A stretch of DNA of 33,137 bases from NCBI RefSeq assembly GCF_009765965.1, contig NZ_LMUL01000014.1, forward strand, positions 738,011 through 771,147, written 5' to 3'. Each line of letters starts with the position of its first letter. Position 1 is the stretch's first letter. The DNA comes from Caulobacter sp. S45 (GTDB lineage Bacteria > Pseudomonadota > Alphaproteobacteria > Caulobacterales > Caulobacteraceae). Positions 1-8,139 of this stretch are shown one piece after another. A model generated the notes under the pieces. The model worked only from the letters and a program-made list of their open reading frames with translations, had not been told where the DNA came from and did not search any database. A program made the translations under genes and the position numbers.

Positions 1-2
1 GC

Positions 3-24
3 CCTTCCCCCTTCGAGGGGAAGG
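3..24 (-). terminator. Possible leuA terminator hairpin at the window edge
   Basis: An inverted repeat (arms 3-10 and 17-24, eight perfect pairs, six-base loop) lies 14 bases beyond the leuA stop. It reads as a G+C-rich stem on the leftward transcript. No U-tract can be confirmed because the window ends here, so the terminator role is an inference. Confidence 0.4.
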
Positions 25-38
25 AACAGAAACAGCCC

Positions 39-1613
39 CTAAGCCGACATCGCCTCCGGCTCGCGCCGCTCGCGCTTGACCAGCAGCTTGTTGAGCGCAT
101 GAACATAGGCCAGGGCGGCGGAGACGATGGTGTCGGTGTCGGAGCCCTGCCCGTCCACCAGCCGGCCGTTCTCCTCCAGGCGCACGGTGCAGCGGGCCTG
201 GGCGTCGGTGCCCTCGGTGACCGCCCCGATGGAGAACAGAGCCAGCGTCGCCTCATGCGGGAAAACGGTGCGGATGGCGTTGAAGGCGGCGTCCACCGGG
301 CCGTCGCCCTGGGCCTCGGCGGTGTGGGTCACGCCGTCGACCATCAGCTCCAGCTCGGCCCGCGAGGGTCCCTTGGAGCCCGCGCGCACCTCCAGGCTGA
401 CGAAGCGGACGCGCTCATGGTCGCGCACCACCGTCTCGTCGATCAGGGCGATGATGTCGTCCTCGAACACGGTCTTCTTGCGGTCGGCCAGATCCTTGAA
501 GCGGCGGAAGGCCTCGTTCAGGCGGTTGTCGCCGATCTCGCCGTAGCCCAGCTGCACCAGCTTGTCGCGGAAGGCGGCGCGGCCGGAATGCTTGCCCAGC
601 ACCAGGTTGGACTTGGTCCAGCCGACGCTTTCCGGGGTCATGATCTCATAGGTGGCGGCGTTCTTCAGCATCCCGTCCTGATGGATACCGCTCTCGTGGG
701 CGAAGGCGTTGCGCCCGACGATGGCCTTGTTCGGCTGCACGTCGAAGCCGGTGATGGTCGACAGCAGGCGCGAGGTCTTCAGGATGTTGGTGGTCTCGAT
801 GTTGTGCACATAGGGATAGGCGTCCGGCCGGGTGCGCATGGCCATCACCACCTCTTCGATCGAGCAGTTGCCCGCCCGTTCGCCGATGCCGTTGATCGCG
901 CCTTCCACTTGCCGCGCACCACCGGCGATGGCGGCCATGGTGTTGGCGACCGCCAAGCCCAGGTCGTTGTGGTTGTGAGCCGACAGGATCACCGCGTCCG
1001 CCCCAGGTACGCGCTCGCGTACGGTGGAGAAGATGCGCGTCAGGTCCTCCGGCGCCGCATAGCCCACCGTGTCAGGGATGTTGATGGTGGTGGCGCCGGA
1101 CTTGATCGCAGCCTCGACCGCGCGGCACAGGAAGTCGATGTCGGTGCGGGTGCCATCCTCGGCCGACCACTCCACGTCGTCGGAATGTTGGCGCGCCAGG
1201 GTTACGGAGGCGACCACCGCCTCCAGCACCGCGTCCGGCTCCATGCGCAGCTTGTATTTCATATGCAGCGCGCTGGTGGAGATGAAGGTGTGGATGCGGC
1301 GACGCTCGGCCCCCTTCAGCGCCTCGGCGGCGCGGACGATGTCGCCCGGAGCCGCGCGGCTCAGCCCGCAGATCACCGGGCCGCGTACGACCTCGGCGAT
1401 GCGGCGCACGGCCTCGAAGTCGTCGTTGGAGGCGATGGGGAAGCCCGCCTCGATCACGTCCACGCCCAGCTCGGCCAGGGCCTCGGCCATGCGGACCTTC
1501 TCGGTCAGGGTCATGGAGAAGCCCGGCGACTGTTCGCCGTCGCGCAGGGTGGTGTCGAAGATGATGACGCGGTCGTCGGCGATAGCGCCGAAGTTGGGAT
1601 GCTGAATGGTCAT
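39..1613 (-). CDS. leuA: 2-isopropylmalate synthase
   Basis: This enzyme condenses acetyl-CoA with 2-ketoisovalerate, the first committed step of leucine synthesis. The 524-residue protein has the usual length for the long LeuA type. It opens with the [12 protein letters not shown] active-site motif (residues 20-31). The metal-binding HNHND motif (His213, His215) and [10 protein letters not shown] (about 242-251) follow, and the C-terminal third is the LeuA dimer domain that carries leucine feedback inhibition in this family. The ATG at 1613 fits the N-terminal alignment, although no strong Shine-Dalgarno sequence precedes it. The gene is divergent from ilvE-leuCDB, and a Leu-rich leader peptide with a strong stem-loop lies upstream in the same orientation, which suggests leucine-responsive control. 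Identification is secure; the regulation is inferred. Confidence 0.97.
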   Translation of the reverse strand: MTIQHPNFGAIADDRVIIFDTTLRDGEQSPGFSMTLTEKVRMAEALAELGVDVIEAGFPIASNDDFEAVRRIAEVVRGPVICGLSRAAPGDIVRAAEALKGAERRRIHTFISTSALHMKYKLRMEPDAVLEAVVASVTLARQHSDDVEWSAEDGTRTDIDFLCRAVEAAIKSGATTINIPDTVGYAAPEDLTRIFSTVRERVPGADAVILSAHNHNDLGLAVANTMAAIAGGARQVEGAINGIGERAGNCSIEEVVMAMRTRPDAYPYVHNIETTNILKTSRLLSTITGFDVQPNKAIVGRNAFAHESGIHQDGMLKNAATYEIMTPESVGWTKSNLVLGKHSGRAAFRDKLVQLGYGEIGDNRLNEAFRRFKDLADRKKTVFEDDIIALIDETVVRDHERVRFVSLEVRAGSKGPSRAELELMVDGVTHTAEAQGDGPVDAAFNAIRTVFPHEATLALFSIGAVTEGTDAQARCTVRLEENGRLVDGQGSDTDTIVSAALAYVHALNKLLVKRERREPEAMSA

Positions 1614-1689
1614 GGGTCGTGGTCGCCTGGAATAGGGTTTCGCCTGCTGCTTCGGTCGCCCGGATGCGTTCGCTATCGCCGGACGGCGT

Positions 1690-1731
1690 CCCCTGAGCGC
1701 TCGGGCCTCAGCCCGGCGTTCCGCTCAGGGG
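1690..1731 (-). promoter_or_regulatory. Stem-loop overlapping the end of the leuA leader peptide
   Basis: A perfect 10-bp stem (arms 1690-1699 and 1722-1731) encloses a second perfect 5-bp stem (1702-1706 and 1711-1715, four-base loop). The outer arm on the ribosome side covers the last codon and stop of the leader peptide, so a ribosome finishing the leader would melt it. Bases 1696-1699 can alternatively pair with 1671-1674 around an inner hairpin (1677-1680 with 1685-1688). No U-tract follows, so this is not a classical intrinsic terminator. Control by Rho or at translation of leuA would fit better. Confidence 0.5.
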
Positions 1732-1823
1732 CGGGTAAGTCGAAGGAGGCCGAGAGCCCGGCAGCCGGATGCGCTGCGCAGGAGGCGCAGGGGCAAGGTC
1801 GCTTCGGGTCCGAAGGCGGTCAT
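1725..1823 (-). CDS. Putative leuA leader peptide (32 residues, 8 Leu)
   Basis: This short ORF lies upstream of leuA in the same orientation. It starts at ATG 1823 and encodes 32 residues, eight of them leucine (positions 10, 12, 14, 15, 24, 26, 27 and 29), in two clusters. The stop lies inside one arm of a strong stem-loop. Leu-rich leader peptides upstream of leuA are known in proteobacteria, where ribosome stalling on Leu codons senses charged tRNA-Leu. The ORF is too short to identify by similarity, so the call rests on composition, placement and adjoining structure. An out-of-frame ATG overlaps the start at 1825-1827. Confidence 0.6.
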   Translation of the reverse strand: MTAFGPEATLPLRLLRSASGCRALGLLRLTRP

Positions 1824-2016
1824 GCATCTTGAATGCCCCAAACACCTCTGAGTGGCAAGCTTCGCAAAAGCCCTCAACGCAAGTTTGTGCCCCTTGCCGT
1901 TCACCCTAGAGCCGAAATGAGCACGACTGTTTCGCGAAAGGCTCAGAAACCCGTTTGCGTCGTCGCCTGAATGTGTTTTAGAGGACGGATATCGAACCTG
2001 CCCACCGGGACCCGAG

Positions 2017-2115
2017 ATGGCGATGTCCGCCCTTCGACTTAGCACCCTCGCCGCCACCGCCAGCCTCCTCGCTGGCGTACGCGTAGCCGTGCTCGCTCAG
2101 GCCGCCGGAGCGTGA
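2017..2115 (+). CDS. Putative ilvE-leuCDB leader peptide (Leu/Val-rich, 32 residues)
   Basis: The ORF runs from ATG 2017 (or the in-frame ATG at 2023) to TGA 2113-2115. It contains six leucines and three valines in 32 residues, with a final run of Val-Arg-Val-Ala-Val-Leu. Codons that are rare in this GC-rich genome, CTT twice and GTA twice, fall at the Leu and Val positions. That is the usual signature of attenuation leaders. A GGGA element six bases before ATG 2017 could serve as ribosome-binding site. A terminator hairpin with five Us lies 54 bases past the stop, and ilvE follows. The function is inferred from context and composition. Confidence 0.7.
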   Translation: MAMSALRLSTLAATASLLAGVRVAVLAQAAGA

Positions 2116-2130
2116 CGATCTCGTAGCAGA

Positions 2131-2190
2131 CGGGCCGAACCGCCCACTCGAGACGCCCCGCCCGCTCCGGCCCGCCGCAGCGGGCTTTTT
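2131..2190 (+). terminator. Attenuator terminator with competing antiterminator, before ilvE
   Basis: The terminator stem is 2170-2175 (gcccgc) paired with 2180-2185 (gcgggc) around a four-base loop, followed by TTTTT at 2186-2190. Its left arm can instead pair with an upstream element: 2131-2137 (cgggccg) is a perfect complement of 2168-2174 (cggcccg). The two pairings are mutually exclusive, as expected of terminator and antiterminator. The structure sits between the Leu/Val leader ORF and the ilvE start at 2269. I could not define a convincing 1:2 pairing with the leader coding sequence. Confidence 0.75.
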
Positions 2191-2268
2191 CTTGACCTCA
2201 TATCGTCCCATACAATCCAATTCATCGCCGGGACGCCCAGCCGTCCCGCCAAACCAGGCGTAAAGACA

Positions 2269-3243
2269 ATGAAGCCCTTGGCCGAACACATCTGGATGAA
2301 CGGAGAGATCAAGCCCTGGGGCGACGCCAAGGTGCACGTGATGACCCACGGCCTGCACTACGGCACCTCGGTGTTCGAGGGCATCCGGGTCTACGACACC
2401 CCCAAGGGCCCGATGGTGTTCCGTCTCACCGACCACATCCGGCGCTTCTTCGACTCCGCGCGCATCTACGGCTACCAGCCGCCCTTCGCCGAAGCCGAGA
2501 TCATCGCCGCCTGCAAGGCGATCACCGCCGCCAACGGGCTGAAAAGCGCCTACATCCGCCCCGTCGCCTTCCTGGGCGAGTGCGGCATGGGCGTGGTGCC
2601 CAAGCCCGGCCATGCGCCGGTCGACGTCGCGATCTCCGCCTTCCCCTGGGGCGCGTACCTGGGCGAGGAAGGGTTGGAGAAGGGGGTGGACGTCTGCATC
2701 TCCTCCTGGTTCCGCCTGGCCCCCAACACCGTGCCGACCGCCGCCAAAGCCGGGGGCAACTACCTGTCCAGCTACCTGATCGGACGCGAGGCGCGCGACC
2801 GCGGCTTCGCCGAAGGCATCGGGCTCGGCACCGACGGCCGGCTGTCGGAAGGCGCGGGCGAGAACCTGTTCGTGATCAAGGACGGCAAGCTGATGACGCC
2901 GCCGTCCTCTTCCTCGATCCTGCAGGGGATCACGCGCGACACGGTGCTGAAGCTGGCCGAGACCTGGTCGGTCCCGATCGTGGAACAGGCCATGCCGCGC
3001 GAGGCGCTCTACCTCGCCGACGAGATCTTCATGACCGGCACCGCCGCCGAGATCACCCCGATCCGCTCGGTGGACGGGATCGAGGTGCGCTGCGGCGGTC
3101 GCGGACCGATCACCCACAAGGTGCAACAAGCCTTCCACGGCCTATTCAACGGGACCACCGAGGACCGCTGGGGCTGGCTGGAGCCAGTCCACAGCGACGG
3201 CCACGCCGCATCGTCCCCCAAGCAAGCCGCCCTGGCGGATTGA
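2269..3243 (+). CDS. ilvE: Branched-chain amino acid aminotransferase
   Basis: This PLP enzyme interconverts leucine, isoleucine and valine with their 2-keto acids, using glutamate and 2-ketoglutarate. It is a 324-residue class IV aminotransferase. It shows [11 protein letters not shown] (about residues 30-40), the PLP lysine Lys160 in [12 protein letters not shown], and a conserved region around [13 protein letters not shown]. The usual length is about 300-310, and a polar C-terminal tail accounts for the excess. It is the first gene of ilvE-leuC-leuD-leuB and leuC starts five bases after its stop. It is the last step of the leucine branch supplied by the downstream genes. A leader peptide and terminator precede it, so the whole operon is probably under attenuation. 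Confidence 0.95.
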   Translation: MKPLAEHIWMNGEIKPWGDAKVHVMTHGLHYGTSVFEGIRVYDTPKGPMVFRLTDHIRRFFDSARIYGYQPPFAEAEIIAACKAITAANGLKSAYIRPVAFLGECGMGVVPKPGHAPVDVAISAFPWGAYLGEEGLEKGVDVCISSWFRLAPNTVPTAAKAGGNYLSSYLIGREARDRGFAEGIGLGTDGRLSEGAGENLFVIKDGKLMTPPSSSSILQGITRDTVLKLAETWSVPIVEQAMPREALYLADEIFMTGTAAEITPIRSVDGIEVRCGGRGPITHKVQQAFHGLFNGTTEDRWGWLEPVHSDGHAASSPKQAALAD

Positions 3244-3248
3244 TCCCG

Positions 3249-4661
3249 ATGAACACTCCAAAGACCTTGTACGACAAGGTATTCGACGCCCACGTCGTAG
3301 AGCCCGAAACGGTCGAGCGCCCCGCCGTGCTCTATATCGACCTGCATCTGGTGCACGAAGTGACCTCGCCCCAGGCCTTCTCGTCGCTGGAGGCTTTGGG
3401 CCGCAAGGTGCGCCGCCCCGACCGCACCGTGGCCACTATGGACCACTCCACTCCCACCCTGCCTGCCGGGCCGGACGGGGAGCGGCCCTACGCCACCGCC
3501 GACGCCAAGAACCAGGTCCGCCAGCTTGAGCGCAACTGCGCTGAGCACGGCATCCGCCTCTATGGCTGGGATAGCCCCGAGCGCGGCATCGTCCATGTCA
3601 TCGGGCCGGAGCTGGGCGTGACCCAGCCGGGCATGACGGTGGTCTGCGGCGACAGCCACACCGCGACCCACGGGGCGTTCGGGGCCCTGGCCTTCGGCAT
3701 CGGCACCTCAGAGGTCGGCCACGTGCTGGCGACCCAGACCCTGCTCCAGCGCAAGGCCAAGGCGGTGCGGATCACCGTCGATGGCAAGCTGTCCAAGGGC
3801 GTGTCGGCCAAGGACATGGTGCTGGCCATCATCGCCGAACTCGGTTTCGGCGGCGGCACCGGGGCGGTGCTGGAATACGCCGGCGAGGCGATCCGGGCTC
3901 TGGACATGGAAGGTCGGATGACCGTCTGCAACATGTCGATCGAAGCCGGCGCGCGCGCCGGCATGATCGCGCCGGACGCCGTCACCCTGGACTGGCTGCG
4001 CGGCCGCCAAGAAGCGCCGAAGGGCGCGGAGTTCGACAAGGCGGCCGAGCGCTGGCTGGCCCTGGCCTCGGACCCCGGCGCGACCTTCGCCCGCGAGATC
4101 CGCCTGGACGCGTCCAAGATCGCGCCCATGGCCACCTGGGGCACCACCCCGGACGCCGCCATCGCCATCGACGCGCCCGTGCCGGCGGCCCAGACCGCCG
4201 CTGCGCGCAAATCTCTCGCCTATATGGAGGTCGAGGCTGGCAAGCCGCTGGCGGGCCAGCCGGTGGACGTGGTGTTCATCGGCAGTTGCACCAACGGCCG
4301 GCTGGGCGACCTGCGCTCCGCCGCCGAGGTGTTCAGGGGCCGCAAGGTGGCGCCGGGCGTGCGCGTACTGGTGGCGCCGGGCTCCGAGCAGGTGCGCCGC
4401 GACGCCGAGGCCGAGGGCCTGCACAAGGTGTTCCTGGCCGCCGGCGCGGAGTGGCGTCTGGCCGGCTGCTCGATGTGCATCGCCATGAACGGCGACCAGG
4501 TCGGTCCCGGCCAGCTGGCGGTGTCGACCTCGAACCGGAACTTCGAGGGTCGGCAGGGCCCGGGCGCACGCACCATCCTGGCTAGCCCGGCCAGCGCGGC
4601 GGCGGCCGCCGTCGCCGGCTGCGTCGCCGATCCCCGTCCCTATCTCGACACCGCGGCCTGA
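3249..4661 (+). CDS. leuC: 3-isopropylmalate dehydratase large subunit
   Basis: With LeuD, this protein forms isopropylmalate isomerase, which converts 2-isopropylmalate to 3-isopropylmalate. It is 470 residues long, normal for the family. The aconitase-type [4Fe-4S] cysteines are visible: Cys347 in GSCTNG, and Cys407 and Cys410 in GCSMCIAMN. Other family motifs are MDHSTPT (about residues 64-70) and [13 protein letters not shown] (133-145). The ATG at 3249 gives the expected N-terminus and lies five bases after ilvE; a longer reading of this frame back into ilvE is not a gene. leuD starts ten bases after the stop, so the two subunits are translated from one message. Confidence 0.98.
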   Translation: MNTPKTLYDKVFDAHVVEPETVERPAVLYIDLHLVHEVTSPQAFSSLEALGRKVRRPDRTVATMDHSTPTLPAGPDGERPYATADAKNQVRQLERNCAEHGIRLYGWDSPERGIVHVIGPELGVTQPGMTVVCGDSHTATHGAFGALAFGIGTSEVGHVLATQTLLQRKAKAVRITVDGKLSKGVSAKDMVLAIIAELGFGGGTGAVLEYAGEAIRALDMEGRMTVCNMSIEAGARAGMIAPDAVTLDWLRGRQEAPKGAEFDKAAERWLALASDPGATFAREIRLDASKIAPMATWGTTPDAAIAIDAPVPAAQTAAARKSLAYMEVEAGKPLAGQPVDVVFIGSCTNGRLGDLRSAAEVFRGRKVAPGVRVLVAPGSEQVRRDAEAEGLHKVFLAAGAEWRLAGCSMCIAMNGDQVGPGQLAVSTSNRNFEGRQGPGARTILASPASAAAAAVAGCVADPRPYLDTAA

Positions 4662-4671
4662 GGACCAGCCC

Positions 4672-5247
4672 ATGGAACCGTTCAAGGTCCTGACCTCGCG
4701 CACCGTGGTGCTGCCCCAGGACAATATCGACACCGACCAGATCATCCCCGCCCGCTTCCTCACCACCACAACCAAGATCGGGCTGGGGCGCGAGGCCTTC
4801 TACGACTGGCGCTACACGCCGGACGGGAAGACCAAGGACGACTTCATCCTCAACACCGTCGACGCCGACGAACATCGGGTGCTGGTGGCGGGACGCAACT
4901 TCGGCTGCGGCTCGTCGCGCGAGCACGCGCCCTGGGCGCTGACCGACTTCGGTTTCCACGCCGTGGTCTCCACCGAGATCGCCGACATCTTCACCTCCAA
5001 CGCCCTGAAGAACGGCTTGCTGCCCGTGGTGGTGGACGAGGAGACCCACGCGCGCCTGCTGGAACATCCCGGCGAGCAGGTCACTATCGATCTGCAGGCC
5101 AATGAGCTGCGCATGGGCAACCACGTGGTCCGCTTCACCGTGGAGCCGTTCTCGCGCGAATGCATGCTGGAGGGCGTCGACACCCTAGGCTGGCTGATCG
5201 CTCGGGTCCCCACCATCGAAGCCTTCGAACGCGAGCACGCCGCATGA
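4672..5247 (+). CDS. leuD: 3-isopropylmalate dehydratase small subunit
   Basis: This is the swivel-domain partner of LeuC in isopropylmalate isomerase. The protein has 191 residues, close to the usual 160-200. It contains DNIDTDQIIPARFL near residues 18-31 and the signature NFGCGSSREHAPWAL in the middle, with TSNALKNGLLPV after it. GAGGA lies eight bases before the ATG at 4672. Its stop overlaps the leuB start (ATGA at 5244-5247), so LeuB translation is probably coupled to it. Identification is secure. Confidence 0.98.
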   Translation: MEPFKVLTSRTVVLPQDNIDTDQIIPARFLTTTTKIGLGREAFYDWRYTPDGKTKDDFILNTVDADEHRVLVAGRNFGCGSSREHAPWALTDFGFHAVVSTEIADIFTSNALKNGLLPVVVDEETHARLLEHPGEQVTIDLQANELRMGNHVVRFTVEPFSRECMLEGVDTLGWLIARVPTIEAFEREHAA

Positions 5248-6287
5248 GCCGCCACAGCATCGTCCTGCTTCCCGGGGACGGGGTCGGTCCGGAGGTCGCC
5301 CGCGCCGCGCGCCTCGTGCTGGAAGCCGTCGCGACGAAGTTCGGCCACGACTTCGCCTTCGCCGAGCACCGGATCGGCGGGATCGCCATCGACCAGACCG
5401 GCGAGCCCCTGCCCGCCGAGACGCTCGACGCCTGCGTGAAGTCCGACGCAGTGTTCCTGGGCGCGGTCGGCGGCCCGAAGTGGGACCTGGCGCCCAAGCG
5501 GCCCGAACAGGGCCTGCTGGCCATCCGCAAGTCCATGGGCCTGTTCGCCAACTTGCGTCCCGCCACCGTCGACGACGCCCTGATCGACCGCTCACCGCTG
5601 AAGGCCGAGGCCGTGCGCGGCGTCGACATCCTGATCGTGCGCGAGCTGACCGGCGGGGTCTATTTCGGCGAGCGTACCCGCACCGCGACCACGGCGTCGG
5701 ACCTGTGCACCTATTCGGTCGAGGAGATCGAGCGGGTGGCTAGGATCGGCTTCGAGGCGGCGCGCGGCCGTCGCGGCAAGCTGACCTCGATCGACAAGGC
5801 CAATGTGCTGGAGACCAGCCGGCTGTGGCGCGAGACCGTCATACGCCTGCACCGCGACCACTACAGCGACGTGACACTGGACCACGGCCTGGTCGACAGC
5901 GCGGCGATGAAGCTGATCACCAACCCGCGCGACTACGACGTGATCGTGACCGAGAACATGTTCGGCGACATCCTCAGCGACGAGGCCAGCGTGTTCTCCG
6001 GCTCCATCGGCTTGTTGGGCTCCGCCTCGCTGGGCTCAAGCGGTCCGGGCCTGTTCGAGCCGATCCACGGCAGCGCGCCCGACATCGCCGGCCAGGACAA
6101 GGCCAACCCCATCGGCGCGATCCGATCCGCCGCCATGCTACTGCGCTATGGTCTGAAGCTGAAGGCCGAGGCCGACGCGGTCGAGGTGGCCGTCGCCGCC
6201 GCCATCGTCGCGGGTGAGTTCACGGGCGATCTCGGCGGAAAGCTGGGAACCCAGGCGACCGCAGGGAAGATCGCTGCAAGGCTGTAA
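5244..6287 (+). CDS. leuB: 3-isopropylmalate dehydrogenase
   Basis: The enzyme oxidises 3-isopropylmalate with NAD+ and releases CO2 to give 2-ketoisocaproate, the substrate of IlvE. It is 347 residues long, typical for LeuB. The N-terminus is the family LLPGDGVGPEV. RELTGGVYFGER carries the substrate-binding arginine region, and LITNPRDYDVIVTENMFGDILSDEAS is the metal and cofactor region. The ATG at 5244 overlaps the leuD stop by four bases. A longer reading of this frame starts inside leuD and is not supported. It is the last gene of ilvE-leuCDB; the 92-base gap to the next gene shows no obvious U-tract terminator. Confidence 0.98.
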   Translation: MSRHSIVLLPGDGVGPEVARAARLVLEAVATKFGHDFAFAEHRIGGIAIDQTGEPLPAETLDACVKSDAVFLGAVGGPKWDLAPKRPEQGLLAIRKSMGLFANLRPATVDDALIDRSPLKAEAVRGVDILIVRELTGGVYFGERTRTATTASDLCTYSVEEIERVARIGFEAARGRRGKLTSIDKANVLETSRLWRETVIRLHRDHYSDVTLDHGLVDSAAMKLITNPRDYDVIVTENMFGDILSDEASVFSGSIGLLGSASLGSSGPGLFEPIHGSAPDIAGQDKANPIGAIRSAAMLLRYGLKLKAEADAVEVAVAAAIVAGEFTGDLGGKLGTQATAGKIAARL

Positions 6288-6379
6288 CCGGCCTTCCCTA
6301 TCCTTTAGCCACCGAACGTCTCATCCTGTCGAAGGGCGAGGCGTTCGGCCCCGCCGCTCCTCCGACCCAAGTCCGTCCC

Positions 6380-7600
6380 ATGCAGCCCGACTTCCACAAG
6401 ATCCGCCGCCTTCCGCCCTACGTGTTCGAAGAGGTCAACCGCCTCAAGGCCCGGTTGCGCGCAACGGGCGTCGACATCATCGACTTCGGCATGGGCAATC
6501 CCGACATGCCCACGCCCCCGCACGTGGTCGAGAAGCTGATCGAGACCGTGCAGAAGCCCAAGACCCACCGCTATTCGGCGTCCAAAGGCATCACCGGGCT
6601 GCGCCGCGCCATGGCCGGATACTACGACCGCCGGTTCGGGGTGAAGCTGGACCCGGACACCGAGGTGATCGCCACCATGGGGTCCAAGGAGGGCTTCGCC
6701 AACCTGGCCCAGGCCCTGACCGCGCCCGGCGACGTGATCATCTGTCCCAACCCCGCCTACCCGATCCACGCCTACGGCTTCATCATGGCCGGCGGGGTGA
6801 TCCGCCACGTGCCCGCCCTGTCGCCCGAGCAGTACCTGGCCGGGATCGACCGGGCGGTGAAGCATTCCGCGCCCCAGCCCTCGGTGCTGATCGTCTCCTA
6901 CCCGTCCAACCCTACCGCCCAGTGGGTCGATCTGGACTTCTATCGCGAGATCATCCGGCTCGCCCGCAAGCACGAGCTTCTGGTGCTGTCCGACGTGGCC
7001 TATTCGGAAATCTACTTCGACGACAACCCGCCGCCCTCGATCCTACAGGTCGAAGGGGCCAAGGACGTGGCGGTGGAGGTCAACAGCCTGTCCAAGACCT
7101 ACGCCATGGCTGGCTGGCGGGTGGGCATGGTGGTGGGCAATGCGCGCATCTGCGCGGCGCTGGCGCGGGTGAAGTCCTATCTCGACTACGGGACCTTCAC
7201 GCCGATCCAGGTCGCCGCCGCCGCCGCGCTCAACGGCCCTCAGGACTGCGTCGCCGAGATCCGGGCGATCTATAAAGGACGGCGCGACTGCCTGGTGGAA
7301 AGCATGGGCCGGGCCGGTTGGACCATCCCCTCGCCGCCCGCCTCCATGTTCGCTTGGGCGCCGTTGCCGGAGAAGTTCCACAACATGGGCTCGATGGAAT
7401 TCTCCAAACGCCTGATCGAGGAAGCGGGCGTGGCCGTGGCGCCGGGCCTCGGCTTCGGAGAATACGGCGAAGGCTATGTCCGGATCGGATTGGTCGAGAA
7501 CGAGCACCGCATCCGCCAGGCCGCCCGCGCGGTGAAGAAGTTCCTGGCCGACGCCGGGGAACCCGCGGCGTCGGCAACGGTTCAACCCGCCTCAGCCTAG
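6380..7600 (+). CDS. alaC: AlaC-type glutamate-pyruvate aminotransferase
   Basis: This is a 406-residue class I/II PLP aminotransferase. The N-terminal RRLPPYVFEEVNRLK, GNPDMPTPPHVV and YSASKGITGLRRA segments, SYPSNPTAQ in the middle and SLSKTYAMAGWRVG with the PLP lysine (Lys239) match the E. coli AlaC family closely along its length. AlaC makes alanine from pyruvate and glutamate. Relatives in alphaproteobacteria are also annotated as LL-diaminopimelate or aspartate aminotransferases, so the substrate is not fixed by sequence alone. It follows leuB in the same direction after 92 bases and may share its transcript, which would place amino-donor chemistry beside the leucine operon. No clear ribosome-binding site precedes ATG 6380. 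Confidence 0.88.
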   Translation: MQPDFHKIRRLPPYVFEEVNRLKARLRATGVDIIDFGMGNPDMPTPPHVVEKLIETVQKPKTHRYSASKGITGLRRAMAGYYDRRFGVKLDPDTEVIATMGSKEGFANLAQALTAPGDVIICPNPAYPIHAYGFIMAGGVIRHVPALSPEQYLAGIDRAVKHSAPQPSVLIVSYPSNPTAQWVDLDFYREIIRLARKHELLVLSDVAYSEIYFDDNPPPSILQVEGAKDVAVEVNSLSKTYAMAGWRVGMVVGNARICAALARVKSYLDYGTFTPIQVAAAAALNGPQDCVAEIRAIYKGRRDCLVESMGRAGWTIPSPPASMFAWAPLPEKFHNMGSMEFSKRLIEEAGVAVAPGLGFGEYGEGYVRIGLVENEHRIRQAARAVKKFLADAGEPAASATVQPASA

Positions 7601-7675
7601 GCTCGGCGCGTCACGTAAACGTCGCCACAGCAGCTCATCATCAACCTTGGCGCGATTCACTCCCGCGCCGATTCG

Positions 7676-7687
7676 TCCGTATACGGA
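7676..7687. promoter_or_regulatory. 12-bp palindrome before the HisE-like gene
   Basis: tccgtatacgga is a perfect dyad ending 15 bases before the TTG start of the next gene and just before its Shine-Dalgarno sequence. Two GATTC (CcrM-type) sites lie close by at 7654-7658 and 7670-7674. It could be a repressor site or chance; no matching family of operators was recognised. Confidence 0.3.
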
Positions 7688-7702
7688 TGGAGGCCGCCGC
7701 CA

Positions 7703-8080
7703 TTGCCCAAGCAAAAGGTGAAAACGCCCAAGCCTCTCCCGGCCCTCCCGGCGCCCGATCGCCTGAAGGTCTTGGCGACGGCGATCGACGACGTGCGGCG
7801 CGGCGTACGCGAAAGCCCCCGCACGCTCAAATTGCTGGCCTCGGGTCCGGCGAAGATGGCGCAGAAGGTGGTGGAAGAGGCGGCCGAGGTCGCCATCGAA
7901 GGCGCGATCGGCAACCGCGAGGCCCTGATCAACGAAAGCGTCGACCTTTTCTACAATCTGTCGGTGCTCTGGTCGGCGCTAGGCGTAGACCCGGACGCGG
8001 TCTGGGCCGAGATGGACCGCCGGGAAGCGTTGCTCGGCATGGCCGAGAAGCTGCCAAAGACCACAGAAGAAGACGCGTAA
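7703..8080 (+). CDS. HisE/MazG-like phosphoribosyl-ATP pyrophosphohydrolase family protein
   Basis: The 125-residue protein resembles HisE, which hydrolyses phosphoribosyl-ATP in histidine synthesis. After a basic, proline-rich N-terminus it has the all-alpha MazG-like core. The metal-binding pattern is present: Glu58, Glu59 and Glu62 in VVEEAAEVA, then Glu78 and Asp81 in NESVDLFYNL. The start is TTG at 7703: no in-frame ATG fits, and GGAGG lies nine bases upstream. It is not in a his cluster, so it may be a paralogue acting on another nucleotide. The 102-base gap from alaC leaves it unclear whether it has its own promoter. The family assignment is good; the exact substrate is not shown. Confidence 0.75.
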   Translation: MPKQKVKTPKPLPALPAPDRLKVLATAIDDVRRGVRESPRTLKLLASGPAKMAQKVVEEAAEVAIEGAIGNREALINESVDLFYNLSVLWSALGVDPDAVWAEMDRREALLGMAEKLPKTTEEDA

Positions 8081-8084
8081 GCCG

Positions 8085-8117
8085 AAAACGCGCCGCCCAG
8101 TCGAACCGGGCGGCGCG
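8085..8117 (-). terminator. Terminator of the cold-shock gene
   Basis: A perfect 10-bp stem (arms 8089-8098 and 8108-8117, nine-base loop) is followed on the leftward strand by TTTT (8088-8085). It lies 22 bases past the cold-shock gene stop. It also ends just after the rightward HisE-like gene, but without a U-tract on that strand. Confidence 0.8.
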
Positions 8118-8139
8118 CAGCTCAAATCGAAACCGATGC

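Larger units (their letters stand above)
1614..2268. promoter_or_regulatory. 655-base divergent control region between leuA and ilvE
   Basis: This gap contains no full-size gene. It holds two short divergent leader ORFs (1725-1823 leftward and 2017-2115 rightward), each followed by secondary structure before leuA or ilvE. The 193 bases between the two leaders (1824-2016) are the least GC-rich part and must carry both promoters. A weak candidate for the rightward promoter is TTGCGTC at 1955 followed 13 bases later by an AT-rich box near 1975-1982. The palindrome tttcgcgaaa lies at 1930-1939. Neither element is strong enough to call alone. Confidence 0.6.

Noticed and set aside
99-1832. Long rightward open frame antisense to leuA
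   Set aside because: It is a shadow of the GC-rich leuA codon pattern; the product is low-complexity and matches nothing recognisable.
1978-3138. Long leftward open frame opposite ilvE
   Set aside because: It lies antisense to a clear aminotransferase gene and across the attenuator, and its product has shadow-like composition.
2580-3248. N-terminal extension of leuC into ilvE
   Set aside because: The extra residues are Arg-rich shadow sequence; the conserved LeuC N-terminus begins at 3249.
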